Assembly: GCA_003152485.1 (NCBI GenBank)
Contig: PMAE01000098.1
Coordinates: 169 to 37,809, forward strand
Length of the DNA stretch: 37,641 nt
Direction of reading: 5' to 3'
Source: Gemmatimonadota bacterium
GTDB lineage: Bacteria; Gemmatimonadota; Gemmatimonadetes; Gemmatimonadales; Gemmatimonadaceae
This document shows, piece by piece, positions 1-8,530 of the stretch. A program made the position numbers and the translations under genes. Each line of letters opens with the position of its first letter. Within the stretch, counting starts at the first letter, position 1. Under the pieces are notes generated by a model that was given only the letters and a program-made list of their open reading frames with translations, was not told where the DNA came from and searched no databases.

Positions 1-2
1 GG

Positions 3-677
3 ACCCGCAATGGCGGGAACGGCAGGATCGGACTCGCATCGGCGGCGACTAATCCTGACGGTACAAGGAACACCGATGTGCGAGCCTCGGGTTACCGCGT
101 CATGTTCCCGGCGGGCCAAGTGAATGACCCCGCGTGGGATATGTACTTCGATCATACGGGCGGCACCGGGACGTACTACATCGGGTGGAAACAGCGGTGG
201 CAGCCGCGCGGCAGTTATGGCGCCCTGCTGGGAGCCATGAACAGTGGCGACAGTAAGGCATGGGCGCCCAAGGGACCATCGGGCGGCGATCTCACGATTA
301 TGTCGTGGATGGGGTCCAGCAGTACGCCGGTCATTGGCCTAGACTTTCAAGGTGTCGATGATCACGCTATTCCAGACGTCAACCAGACCGGTGGCTCGGG
401 CACCATGCCTGTCACGAGCGCGATGAGGTTGCCAGGCCTGGCGGCCGGGAATGGCGCGTGGGATCAGGAGGAAATCCTGATCGTAAGCGACGGAACGACC
501 AGCACAAGCAAGGTGTCATTCTTCGTCAATGGCGCGCCGGTCGGCACGGCAACCGGTATCACCAATGCGAGCGCATGGACCGCAACGGAACAATATCTCT
601 CGCGCTCGGTTTACTCTGGCACGCAAGCGCAGACCACGTACACGGACCTCGACCAGGTAACGATTGCCGTGAAGTAA
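3..677 (+). CDS. C-terminal part of a beta-rich hypothetical protein
   Basis: The reading frame is already open at the left edge, so this is the 3' part (about 224 residues) of a longer gene. A GTG at 78 could be a start, but the frame continues upstream without a stop. The visible part is rich in Gly, Thr, Ser and Asn with alternating hydrophobic residues. A segment near the end (SFFVNGAPVG, then a TDLDQVTIAVK terminus) looks like the edge strands of a jelly-roll or laminin-G/concanavalin-like sandwich. No membrane segment or catalytic motif is visible. Such folds occur in secreted carbohydrate-binding proteins and polysaccharide lyases, which would suit this neighbourhood, but I do not recognise the family and assign no function. 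A strong hairpin follows the stop. Confidence 0.6.
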   Translation, partial: TRNGGNGRIGLASAATNPDGTRNTDVRASGYRVMFPAGQVNDPAWDMYFDHTGGTGTYYIGWKQRWQPRGSYGALLGAMNSGDSKAWAPKGPSGGDLTIMSWMGSSSTPVIGLDFQGVDDHAIPDVNQTGGSGTMPVTSAMRLPGLAAGNGAWDQEEILIVSDGTTSTSKVSFFVNGAPVGTATGITNASAWTATEQYLSRSVYSGTQAQTTYTDLDQVTIAVK

Positions 678-718
678 TGGTGCGCCCGCAGTAAGGCGTG
701 CGCTCGATGCGCGCGCTG

Positions 719-746
719 ACGGCCCCGTCGTAATTGGCGGGGCCGT
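719..746 (+). terminator. Hairpin terminator after the first gene
   Basis: A perfect 9-bp stem (ACGGCCCCG / CGGGGCCGT) with a 10-nt loop lies 42 nt after the stop codon at 677. No clear T-tract follows, so it may be a weak or factor-assisted terminator. It separates the left-edge gene from the methyltransferase gene at 949. I see nothing else in 678-948 apart from the Shine-Dalgarno AGGTGAG at 937-943. Confidence 0.55.
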
Positions 747-948
747 TGGCTATTCGCCGTAACGCCAGGCAATTCGTCTCGTCGACAAATCGCGGGTCGT
801 GCAACGGCGGTATCGACAGCCGCGATTCACGCATTTGAGCCCCCACGACCCCAGCGGGATAGCGGTCCAGGTCAGTCGCCGGGCCCAGGCAGAACTGTGA
901 GTGTTGAGAGTCAGCTACCTTACCTGTCCACGAATCAGGTGAGCCGCA

Positions 949-1614
949 ATGAGCGCTTTTCGGACACTCGCTGGGTTGTTGTACCGCCGGCCGATCCCCC
1001 TCTTCGACCGGCTCAATGCCAACGTGCAGTTTCGCCAGGCCGTGCGTACGCTGCATGGGGCTCCTCAGTTCCAGCAGCGGCAGGCGATGTACGAGTGGAT
1101 CCATCGTGAGCGCGTGTCGGGCACACCGCTCACGTATCTCGAGTTCGGGGTGTACCAGGGTGCATCATTGCGGATGTGGTGTGCCATGGACCGAAATCCG
1201 GAGAGTCGGTTCTTCGGCTTCGATAGCTTTCAGGGCCTCCCTGAGGATTGGACGGCCGACAAGCCGGCGGGCACGTTTTCGACCGGGGTCCCGCAGATTG
1301 GTGACGACCGCTGCCGCCTTCTAATGGGGCTATTCCATGATACGCTCTACCCGTTCCTGGCCGAATTTCAGACGCGTGGTCAGTTGGTCGTCCACATTGA
1401 CTGCGATCTCTACTCATCAGCGCTGTTCTGCCTCATGGCCCTCGATCGCTGGCTCGTGCCGGGCGTCATTGTGGTATTTGATGAATTCTACGACCTCCAG
1501 AACGAGTTCGCGGCGTATCGGGATTGGTCGCGCGCCGCCTACAAAGAGTGTGTGGGTCTTGCATCCACGGCCGCTTACCGCCAGGTCGCATTGAAAGTGT
1601 GCGAGCGACAGTAG
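949..1614 (+). CDS. TylF/MycF-like SAM-dependent methyltransferase
   Basis: A 221-residue protein of the TylF/MycF macrocin O-methyltransferase type, a class I SAM-dependent and usually metal-assisted enzyme that methylates sugar hydroxyls. The SAM-binding glycine motif is seen as FGVYQGAS (66-73), followed by the family hallmark FDSFQGLPEDW (91-101). The acidic metal/substrate segment is HIDCDLYSS (149-157), with FDEF at 177-180. The length is normal for bacterial members found in polysaccharide clusters. The start ATG follows a good AGGTGAG Shine-Dalgarno at 5-nt spacing. It is monocistronic and convergent with the next gene. It probably O-methylates a sugar of the polysaccharide made by the neighbouring genes; the acceptor cannot be read from sequence. 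Confidence 0.85.
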   Translation: MSAFRTLAGLLYRRPIPLFDRLNANVQFRQAVRTLHGAPQFQQRQAMYEWIHRERVSGTPLTYLEFGVYQGASLRMWCAMDRNPESRFFGFDSFQGLPEDWTADKPAGTFSTGVPQIGDDRCRLLMGLFHDTLYPFLAEFQTRGQLVVHIDCDLYSSALFCLMALDRWLVPGVIVVFDEFYDLQNEFAAYRDWSRAAYKECVGLASTAAYRQVALKVCERQ

Positions 1615-1694
1615 CGGCTGATCCACCGGAGTGGCGCCATGTGTGAGTTGCGCAGCACGCTGGCGATTCGGTGTCTACCGGTCAACGTAGAATT

Positions 1695-1712
1695 CTGGCC
1701 ACGGGCAGCCAG
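1695..1712. terminator. Small hairpin between convergent genes
   Basis: A 5-bp stem (CTGGC / GCCAG) with an 8-nt loop lies just beyond the stop of the minus-strand GT2 gene, in the 106-bp gap between convergent genes. There is only a short A/T-rich run beside it, so its role as a terminator is tentative. Confidence 0.3.
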
Positions 1713-1720
1713 GTGGGGCA

Positions 1721-2977
1721 CTATCCGTGCGGCGGACCGCTGGCCGAGTCAAGGTCGGTTGTTGGACCGGTCGGAGGCGCTGTCGGCTCGTGCCGATCGG
1801 TGCGCACCCACGGCTTGTTTCCCAGGCGGGTCAGCGATGCGAGTTGGATACCGAGACGCCACAGGACGTAGAACGGCAGAAACGCGAACGCGCTGAGCGC
1901 ACGCGACGGTGACGGGTCTCGAGTCAACGCGACGGCGGTATAGGCGATCGGTCGCACCAGTGATGCGAGGAGCACACCGGCGATCGGAACGCCCCACGGC
2001 AGTCCCCCGAACCCGACGACGGCTGCCATCGACACCGCCGTACCCAAGTGTGCCGCGGGGCCAAGTGCGGTCAGCTCCGCGAGGCAGTCGAGTTTTTGAC
2101 GCGCGCCGATCTGGTGACTTCGGAGGATTGCCGGGCCATAGTGTTGGAGTACCGTCAGGCGACCGGCCGTCCACCGTTTGCGTTGACTCGCGCTCTGGCG
2201 GAGTGAGCGCGCCTCCTGAGCGCCCAGGTGTGCGTCCTCCGCGCCGACGCACCGCACCCCGGCGGCCGTCATGCTGGCGTAGATCTCCCACGTCTCCGAG
2301 AGTGAGAACGCCGACCACCCGAATTTGCCGAGGACACCGGTCCCGATGCACAGGCCATCGCCCAATGGCACGTTCAGGCCGGCGTGCACCTTGATGTTGT
2401 TGACCACCTGAAAGCGAACGGCCGACCAGACGCGGGCCATCCGGGTGACGGCGCTCTCGTCGGGATTGCTCACGTCGATATAGCCTTGCACCACTTTCCC
2501 GCCGAGCGGGGCGCGACGCGCGATCGCGCGCAGAAATCCCGGATCCACGATCGAATCGGCATCCAGGACGACCACGGCGTCGTAGTCCGAGAGCGTGATC
2601 CGCGCGAGCGCCCACGCCACCGCCCACGGTTTGCCGCGCTGGACGAGATCGGTTCGCTCGAGGCAGCGGATGCCGCGGGCTCGTACCCGCTCCGCGGTCG
2701 CGTCCGCGCAGTTGTCGGCCACGACGAGCGTCTCGACCCGGTCGCCAGAGTAGTGGAGTCGCTGCAGCGACGCGAGGCACGCCTCGATGAGGATCTCCTC
2801 GTCGTGCGCGGGAATGAGGATGAGAAATCGCGGTGTCTCGACCGGCGCGCCCGGCACAGGCACGTCGTGCGATGCCGGCCTCAGGGCGATGCTCAGCAGA
2901 TCGGAGATCGTGGGAAGCAGAAATACCGCCGCGATCACGGCGAATATGCACGACACTAGGATCGCGAGCGGCATCAT
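1721..2977 (-). CDS. Cellulose-synthase-like family 2 glycosyltransferase
   Basis: A 418-residue membrane glycosyltransferase, GT2 family, processive-type architecture. An N-terminal membrane helix (about 3-30) precedes the GT-A domain. Visible motifs are the nucleotide-binding IPAHDEE (55-61), DADS (139-142, the DxD), a SLSETWE segment (225-231) in the place of the catalytic ED motif, and QRKRW (265-269), the Q/RxxRW signature of the acceptor site. Two or three hydrophobic segments follow near the C-terminus. The frame is open further upstream, but that stretch has no protein-like composition, so I start at the tandem ATG-ATG at 2977. It likely adds hexose or N-acetylhexosamine residues at the cytoplasmic face. 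It is divergent from the deacetylase at 3222, with 244 bp between them. Confidence 0.85.
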   Translation of the reverse strand: MMPLAILVSCIFAVIAAVFLLPTISDLLSIALRPASHDVPVPGAPVETPRFLILIPAHDEEILIEACLASLQRLHYSGDRVETLVVADNCADATAERVRARGIRCLERTDLVQRGKPWAVAWALARITLSDYDAVVVLDADSIVDPGFLRAIARRAPLGGKVVQGYIDVSNPDESAVTRMARVWSAVRFQVVNNIKVHAGLNVPLGDGLCIGTGVLGKFGWSAFSLSETWEIYASMTAAGVRCVGAEDAHLGAQEARSLRQSASQRKRWTAGRLTVLQHYGPAILRSHQIGARQKLDCLAELTALGPAAHLGTAVSMAAVVGFGGLPWGVPIAGVLLASLVRPIAYTAVALTRDPSPSRALSAFAFLPFYVLWRLGIQLASLTRLGNKPWVRTDRHEPTAPPTGPTTDLDSASGPPHG

Positions 2978-3221
2978 AGTTCGAATCTGGGTCGACTGGT
3001 CCGCAAAGTACAGGAACCAACCTGAGTGGACGCGGGGCGGCGCGAGCCGTGGGCTATGGCGGCCAGGGGTTGCGCGCCATCTTTCCGGTGAGACATTGGC
3101 ACCGCCGACTGGCACCCCCGACTGGCCCCGTTGACCGGTGCCGCCGAGATGAGACGATCGAGACACACACGGAGTACGTGATACCAGTCGGTAGCTCGCG
3201 ACACCCGGAGCTGAAGATCTC

Positions 3222-4166
3222 GTGACCGCCAGAAGCCATGCGAAGGCGATCGTCGAGCGTGCCCTCGTGGCCGGCGGCGCGGCGGCGTGGGCCGCGCACC
3301 ATCGCCGGCGGGGCATCGCCATTCTCGCGTATCACAACATCGTCCCGGATGGGCTGACGGCCGTCGGCGATGTATCGCTGCATCTGCGCGAGGGGGATTT
3401 TCGGCGGCAGCTCGATGAGATCGGACGGCGATTCGACGTCGTGCCGCTCACTGATGTGTTGGCCGGGCCACCGCGATCCCATCGGCCGCGGGTGGCGATC
3501 ACGTTCGATGATGCGTATCTCGGCGCCGTCACGATCGGCGTCGAGGAGCTCGCCCGCCGCGGGTTTCCGGCGACGATGTTCGTTCCGCCAGCGCTACTTG
3601 GCCGCCGTCCACTCTGGTGGGACTCATTCATGCCGCATGCGACGGCGAGTGAGGTGGGACCCGCACCTGGTGTGCGCGACCACGCCCTGACGGTGTGTGG
3701 CGGCCGAGATGCACGCGTCCGGGACTGCGCGGCGCGGGAAGGCTGGCCGGGCCGCAGTCTCCCCGATGTCGCGCTCACCTCCACGGAGGACGAGCTGGCC
3801 GCCGCCCTGCGCCGGCACAGCGGTCTCGTACTGGGCTCGCACTCCTGGTCCCACCCGAACCTCACGCGATCGACGGAGACCGAACTCCTCGAGGAAATGC
3901 GACCGCCGCTCGAGTGGCTGCGGCAGCGGTTCGACCGGGTGATCCCGTGGCTCGCCTATCCGTACGGGCTGTCGAGCCCGCGAACCGCGGAGGCCGCGCG
4001 GGACGCGGGGTACGAGGCGGCCGTGCTAGTGGCCGGCGGCTGGGCGCGGCCGCCAATCCGTGACCTGTTCGCCGTCCCGCGCGTGAACATTCCGGCCGGG
4101 TTGAGCACGTCGGGGTTCGCGCTGCGAGTCTCGGGCGTGTACAGCCCGCGCGTCCGGCAATCGTGA
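3222..4166 (+). CDS. NodB-type polysaccharide deacetylase
   Basis: A 314-residue carbohydrate esterase family 4 protein that would remove N- or O-acetyl groups from polysaccharide. The NodB motifs look intact: TFDDAY (94-99), with the base and metal-binding Asp, HSWSH (207-211), with the two metal His, and AYPYG (245-249). The first 20-30 residues are mildly hydrophobic but not a clear signal peptide, so localisation is uncertain. The start is GTG at 3222 with GGAG 11 nt upstream. It heads a plus-strand run with the ATP-grasp gene 50 bp downstream. It is one of three NodB-like domains in the window and, by motif, the most canonical. Confidence 0.87.
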   Translation: MTARSHAKAIVERALVAGGAAAWAAHHRRRGIAILAYHNIVPDGLTAVGDVSLHLREGDFRRQLDEIGRRFDVVPLTDVLAGPPRSHRPRVAITFDDAYLGAVTIGVEELARRGFPATMFVPPALLGRRPLWWDSFMPHATASEVGPAPGVRDHALTVCGGRDARVRDCAAREGWPGRSLPDVALTSTEDELAAALRRHSGLVLGSHSWSHPNLTRSTETELLEEMRPPLEWLRQRFDRVIPWLAYPYGLSSPRTAEAARDAGYEAAVLVAGGWARPPIRDLFAVPRVNIPAGLSTSGFALRVSGVYSPRVRQS

Positions 4167-4216
4167 TATGATCCTCGCGGCACCACCCCGAGGGAGCCGC
4201 GGTCCATGTTCACCCG

Positions 4217-5581
4217 GTGGCGAATAACATTGTGCTGCACGATACGTTAGCGAACTCTGGCGGTGAGGGGACGCAGCCCCGCGTCGTCTGCAGTTCAGCG
4301 ATTGTGACGGGCGTGCCCGGAGGGGTGTGCACCGGCGAACGCGACGCCCCGCCGGCGCGCCCGGCGCCCGGAATTCTCGTCACTGATGGCGAGGAGCGTT
4401 CCGCACTCGCCGTCGTGCGGTCGTTAGGGCGCGCTGGGTATCGAGTACACGTAAGCGTGCGCGCAAGCGTGCGCGGCACGAGCGCGATCGCGGCCGCATC
4501 ACGGTGGACGACTGGCGTCCTCATGACGCCCGACCCTCTCCGCGAACCCGCGGCATTCGGCAATGCCGTGGTGGGCTACGTCGCCTCGCACGCCATCGAT
4601 ATCGTCGTGCCTGTGACCGACGCCTCTATGCTGGCGTTGTTACCGGTCCGCGATCGACTCGGGGGCGCGACGATCCCCTGTGGCACGCTCGACTCGTTCG
4701 TTGCGCTCGCCGACAAGGCGGGACTGCGCGAGCGGGCGGGTCGCCTCGGCATTGCATTCCCGCGTCAACTGGAGCTGGACTGGTCCGCGCGGCACCAATC
4801 GCTCGTGGAGCAGGTCCACATGCCGGCGGTCGTCAAGCCGGCCCGCACCGTGGCCGTGTCGGACCCCGTCGATGGCGGTCAGGCGGGCGTACCGATCAAG
4901 TTCGGCGTCCGACACGCGGCGACGATGGTCGAGCTCGCGGCGCTCACCGAGTCGATGCCTCGCGCCGCGTACCCCCTGCTGATCCAGGAGCGCATCATCG
5001 GACCGGGGGTCGGGATCTTCCTGCTGCTGTGGGGCGGCGAGATCGTCGCGAGCTTCGCGCACCGCCGGCTTCGCGAAAAGCCACCTTCGGGGGGCGTGAG
5101 TGTGTACGCGGAGAGCATCGTGCCGCCCGCCGGGCTGGTTGAGCGGTCGTCCGCGCTGCTCCGGGATCTCGAATGGAATGGCGTGGCCATGGTGGAGTAC
5201 AAGATCGACCAAGCGACCAATACGCCGTACCTTATGGAGATCAACGGCCGCTTTTGGGGTTCACTGCAACTGGCCATCGATGCCGGGGTCGATTTTCCGC
5301 GACTATTGGTGGAGTGTGCCGTCGGTCGGCCGACCGCCGCGCCCGCGGCGTATCAGGCGGGGGTCCGAGGCCGATGGTGGTGGGGCGACGTGGACCATCT
5401 TCTGGCGCGACTGCGAGGGTCACGGGCCGACCTCTCGCTGCCGCCCGGTGCACCCTCCCGCGGGGCGGCGGTGCGTGAGTTCTTCCGGGCATGCGTCCGG
5501 TGCGACGCCGACGCGGTGTGGCGCCGGGACGATCCCCGCCCATTCCTATCCGAGACGGTGGCGTGGTTCCGTGGTCAATGA
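4217..5581 (+). CDS. ATP-grasp carboxylate-amine ligase-like protein
   Basis: A 454-residue ATP-grasp protein, the fold used to join a carboxylate to an amine or thiol through an acyl phosphate. An N-terminal pre-ATP-grasp domain begins around ILVTDGEERSA (residues 53-63). ATP-binding VVKP (205-208), QERI (257-260), AMVEYK (324-329) and the metal-binding MEINGRFWGS (340-349) follow. Homologues are often found in polysaccharide and capsule loci, where they may attach an amino acid or other group to a sugar acid; that role is inference. The start is uncertain. GTG 4217 opens the frame, but the first 50 residues look non-conserved, and the best-placed Shine-Dalgarno (AGGGAG, 4191-4196) points to an out-of-frame ATG at 4206. 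A later in-frame GTG at 4304 is also possible. Confidence 0.8.
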   Translation: MANNIVLHDTLANSGGEGTQPRVVCSSAIVTGVPGGVCTGERDAPPARPAPGILVTDGEERSALAVVRSLGRAGYRVHVSVRASVRGTSAIAAASRWTTGVLMTPDPLREPAAFGNAVVGYVASHAIDIVVPVTDASMLALLPVRDRLGGATIPCGTLDSFVALADKAGLRERAGRLGIAFPRQLELDWSARHQSLVEQVHMPAVVKPARTVAVSDPVDGGQAGVPIKFGVRHAATMVELAALTESMPRAAYPLLIQERIIGPGVGIFLLLWGGEIVASFAHRRLREKPPSGGVSVYAESIVPPAGLVERSSALLRDLEWNGVAMVEYKIDQATNTPYLMEINGRFWGSLQLAIDAGVDFPRLLVECAVGRPTAAPAAYQAGVRGRWWWGDVDHLLARLRGSRADLSLPPGAPSRGAAVREFFRACVRCDADAVWRRDDPRPFLSETVAWFRGQ

Positions 5582-5655
5582 CGCGACCGCGCGATCATGA
5601 ATGAGGTCCTGGTTGCGGTCTCGTTGATGGTCGCGCAGATTGCCGCGCCAGTCAT

Positions 5656-6774
5656 ATGACAGCCCCCGGTCCCGCGCGTCCGTTGCGCATTGCGCAGATG
5701 CTGGAGTCCGACGGGCCGGGCGGCGCGGAGACGATGCTGGTCAGCCTGTCTGAGGCGTTGCGGGCGCGCGGCCACGACATCTGTCCGGTGGGACCCGCGC
5801 ACGGAGTGGGGTGGCTCTCCGCGCGACTCCGCACCGCGGGGTTCGACCGCGCGACCTTCACGATCCGACGACCGATCGATTGGCGGTGCCTCCGCGGCCT
5901 GATCCAGGTGCTGCGGTCACGGCGCATCGAGGTGGTGCACAGCCATGAGTTCACCATGGCGGTGTACGGCGCGGCCGCCGCTCGATGGCTGGGGATCCCG
6001 CACGTGATCACCATGCACGGGAGTCAATACGTCACGTCGAAACGCCGTCGGCGGATCGCCCTCCGGTGGGCGTTCCGGGCGAGTGCGCACGTGGTCGGCG
6101 TGTCAAACGATACGACGGCGCATTTGCGTTCACGACTCGGATTGCCGCCTGACCGGATCCAGACCATATCCAACGGTGTGCCCTACCGACCGGGCAATCG
6201 CGTGGCCACCCGGCGCGCGCTGGGCGTCGACGACAACGAGATCCTCTTACTGGCGGTCGGCAACCTCATCGTGCGCAAAGGCCACGCCCAGCTCATTCGG
6301 GCATTGGCAAATGCGCGGCCGACGCCGGACGTTCCGTGGCGGCTGGCCATCGCGGGGCAGGGCGACCAGCGCGATCGTTTACTCGCCGTGGCGGAGGAAT
6401 ACGGTGTCGCCGATCGCGTGAACCTCCTCGGTCAGCGCGCGGATGTGTTCGACCTGCACGCCGCAGCCGACATCTTCGTGATGCCCTCGCTGTGGGAAGG
6501 GCTGCCGCTGGCGCTCCTCGAGGCCATGCACGCTGGGACCGCAATCGTGGCATCGCGTACCTCTGGGATCCCAGAGGCGATCACCGATGGGGTCGATGGG
6601 TTGCTGACCCCTCCGGGTGATGAGATGGCGTTGTCCGATGCGCTGGCCCGGCTGCTACCGGATGCCGGCGAACGGGCTCGGCTCGGCGCGGCCGCCCTGG
6701 CGCGCGCGCGCGCCAAATTCTCCATGGACCGCATGACCGATGAGTACGAAGCGCTGTACCGCGCTCCGGGCTGA
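5656..6774 (+). CDS. Family 4 glycosyltransferase
   Basis: A 372-residue GT4 retaining glycosyltransferase (GT-B fold) that would transfer a sugar from a nucleotide donor to the growing lipid-linked oligosaccharide at the cytoplasmic face. The N-terminal glycine loop GPGGAET (20-26) and the HSHEF segment (95-99) lie in the acceptor domain. The donor domain has RKGH (207-210) and the EX7E motif (E281 to E289 in WEGLPLALLEAM). No membrane helices. The start is ATG 5656, 74 bp after the ATP-grasp gene on the same strand and probably co-transcribed. It is convergent with the long minus-strand operon, whose last gene ends at 6881. Confidence 0.9.
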   Translation: MTAPGPARPLRIAQMLESDGPGGAETMLVSLSEALRARGHDICPVGPAHGVGWLSARLRTAGFDRATFTIRRPIDWRCLRGLIQVLRSRRIEVVHSHEFTMAVYGAAAARWLGIPHVITMHGSQYVTSKRRRRIALRWAFRASAHVVGVSNDTTAHLRSRLGLPPDRIQTISNGVPYRPGNRVATRRALGVDDNEILLLAVGNLIVRKGHAQLIRALANARPTPDVPWRLAIAGQGDQRDRLLAVAEEYGVADRVNLLGQRADVFDLHAAADIFVMPSLWEGLPLALLEAMHAGTAIVASRTSGIPEAITDGVDGLLTPPGDEMALSDALARLLPDAGERARLGAAALARARAKFSMDRMTDEYEALYRAPG

Positions 6775-6816
6775 CGTCAACGACCGGACGCATTCAGGCA
6801 CGAGCGAGGCGGGATC

Positions 6817-6859
6817 GCTGCCGCGCGAGCGCGGGTCCACGCGGAATCGCGCCGGCAGC
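6817..6859. terminator. Inverted repeat between convergent genes
   Basis: GCTGCCG (6817-6823) pairs with CGGCAGC (6853-6859), with further pairing (GCGA/TCGC) inside. It sits in the 106-bp gap where the plus-strand GT4 gene and the long minus-strand operon converge. No T-tract follows in either direction, so a bidirectional terminator is likely by position but not proven by form. Confidence 0.35.
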
Positions 6860-6880
6860 TGGCCTACCGGGGTGTGACGG

Positions 6881-8530
6881 TCACGCCGCGCTAGTCGGCC
6901 TGCCATTGGCGCTGGCGATCAGCGGCGACCGATCGGCCGCGTCGGCGGTCCGAGTCAAGAACTGGGCGATCATCCGGAGCGCGGCGGCCCGATCGCTGGG
7001 ATCGAGCACTCCCGCGTACCACACGACGATGAGATAGACGACGAAGAGCGAGATCCGCACGGGGAGCATGTAGACGAGTGGCCCCCAGGGGATGAGCCCA
7101 CTCAACGCGTAGGTCATCGCCGTGATCCCGAGGAGCCGGATCACGGGCGCCCACGTATAGCGAACAGGCCACAGCCGCTGGGAGAACCAGTACGTGAGGG
7201 CGTAGCGGACGACGTAGCCGATGTCGGTCGCGATGGCGGCGCCCCATAGTGCGTACCGCGGGATCAGTATCGCGTAGCCGACCAACGCGACCCCGGCGGC
7301 CACCCAATTGGCGACCGCGAGGTACCCGGTCCGCTCGGATACCAGGATCCCAATGTCCTGCGTGGAGGCCCACCCCTGGAGGATGATGGACAGCACGAGC
7401 ACCGGGACGTAATCGGAAGCCCCGAAGAATGGAGGCGTCGCGATAACGTGCAGCACATCGTGCACGAACATCGCAACCGCCAATGAGCCGGTCAGCAGCA
7501 CGACGTTGAAGTAGACGAACACCCGCGCATAGATCGCATCGTGATTCGCATGGGTCGCAATTTCGAATCGCTTCGGTTCCCACACGAGGCTGAACGGTGT
7601 CTGTGTCAGGGAGGCCAACGCAAACGCGAATTGGTACGCCATCGTGTAGATGCCGACCGAGGTCAGGTTCGTCACCGCGCGGAGGAACGGCCGGTCGCCG
7701 AAGGTCAGAATGAATGTCGCGGCCTGTACGGCAATCAACGGGACGCCGAATCGATACAGGGCCGCGGCCACGTGGCGCGAGAAATGAAGCCCGACGGGTT
7801 GTATGACCATCGCCAGTACCACGCCGCCGACGCACAAATTGGCAAGCAGGGTGCTGAGGAAGATGGCGCTCGGTCCTAGCCGGAAGTGTACGAGGAACAA
7901 GACATTGAGCGCGACCTGCATCGCGAGTCGAGCCAACTGCACCACGACGACGACGCGGAAGCGGCCCTGCACTCGGAGCAGCGCGGGCGGCAGGCTGGTG
8001 AGCGATTGGCTGGCCAGCGCGAGCGCCCCGATGCGCACGAGCCCCGCGAATCTTGCGTCGCCGAGGACGATGTGGGCGAGCGGCGTGGCAGCGAGGAATG
8101 CCCCGATGCCGACGACTGCGTACCCGCCGCAGATCATCAGGGCACTCGTGGAGATGACGGCGTGCCGCTCGGTCTCCGTCTGCGCCTTGTAGTAGTATCG
8201 GAAGACGCCGCCGAGGAGTCGGGCCCCGGCCACCATCGTGAGGAGGTCGAAGCTCATCTCGATGAGCTCGATCGCACCGTACTGCGCTGGTAGCAGGTAC
8301 CGGGTGTAGACCGGAAGCATGATGAACGACACGGCCTTCGTGAGCACCGTGACGACCGCGAACATCAGCGAGTAGCTGCCAAGCGAGGCGAGCCGGAATG
8401 GCGCCGGCGCGTCGGAGGTTGGTTCCGTTACCGATTCGTCCTGCGACGACACCTCGACCGGGTCGTCCACGAGATGCGCCGGCGGCGAGCGGTCTGCGCT
8501 CGTGGCCGGCCGACGACGCCCGGTGTTCAC
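6881..8530 (-). CDS. Wzx-like polysaccharide flippase
   Basis: A 549-residue integral membrane protein of the MOP superfamily (polysaccharide transporter/Wzx type). Members flip undecaprenyl-diphosphate-linked repeat units across the inner membrane. The hydrophobic profile suggests 12-14 helices, beginning at about residue 40 with FRLASLGSYSLMFAVVTVLT and containing the typical PVYTRYLLPAQYGAIEL segment after the first helix. The frame is open upstream into the preceding gene, but that part reads as a shadow. I choose GTG 8530 because it forms a GTGA overlap with the upstream stop, a style repeated at other junctions here. It is the last gene of the long operon. No catalytic motifs are expected, and substrate specificity cannot be read. 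Confidence 0.88.
   Translation of the reverse strand: MNTGRRRPATSADRSPPAHLVDDPVEVSSQDESVTEPTSDAPAPFRLASLGSYSLMFAVVTVLTKAVSFIMLPVYTRYLLPAQYGAIELIEMSFDLLTMVAGARLLGGVFRYYYKAQTETERHAVISTSALMICGGYAVVGIGAFLAATPLAHIVLGDARFAGLVRIGALALASQSLTSLPPALLRVQGRFRVVVVVQLARLAMQVALNVLFLVHFRLGPSAIFLSTLLANLCVGGVVLAMVIQPVGLHFSRHVAAALYRFGVPLIAVQAATFILTFGDRPFLRAVTNLTSVGIYTMAYQFAFALASLTQTPFSLVWEPKRFEIATHANHDAIYARVFVYFNVVLLTGSLAVAMFVHDVLHVIATPPFFGASDYVPVLVLSIILQGWASTQDIGILVSERTGYLAVANWVAAGVALVGYAILIPRYALWGAAIATDIGYVVRYALTYWFSQRLWPVRYTWAPVIRLLGITAMTYALSGLIPWGPLVYMLPVRISLFVVYLIVVWYAGVLDPSDRAAALRMIAQFLTRTADAADRSPLIASANGRPTSAA

Noticed and set aside
3097..3118. Two TGGCAC boxes suggesting sigma-54 promoters upstream of the deacetylase
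   Set aside because: Neither is followed by TTGC or GC at the required 12-bp distance.
2978..3322. N-terminal extension of the GT2 protein and a long frame across the divergent promoter gap
   Set aside because: Composition is Arg/Ser/Ala-rich and not membrane-like. The tandem ATG at 2977 directly precedes the hydrophobic helix expected for the family.
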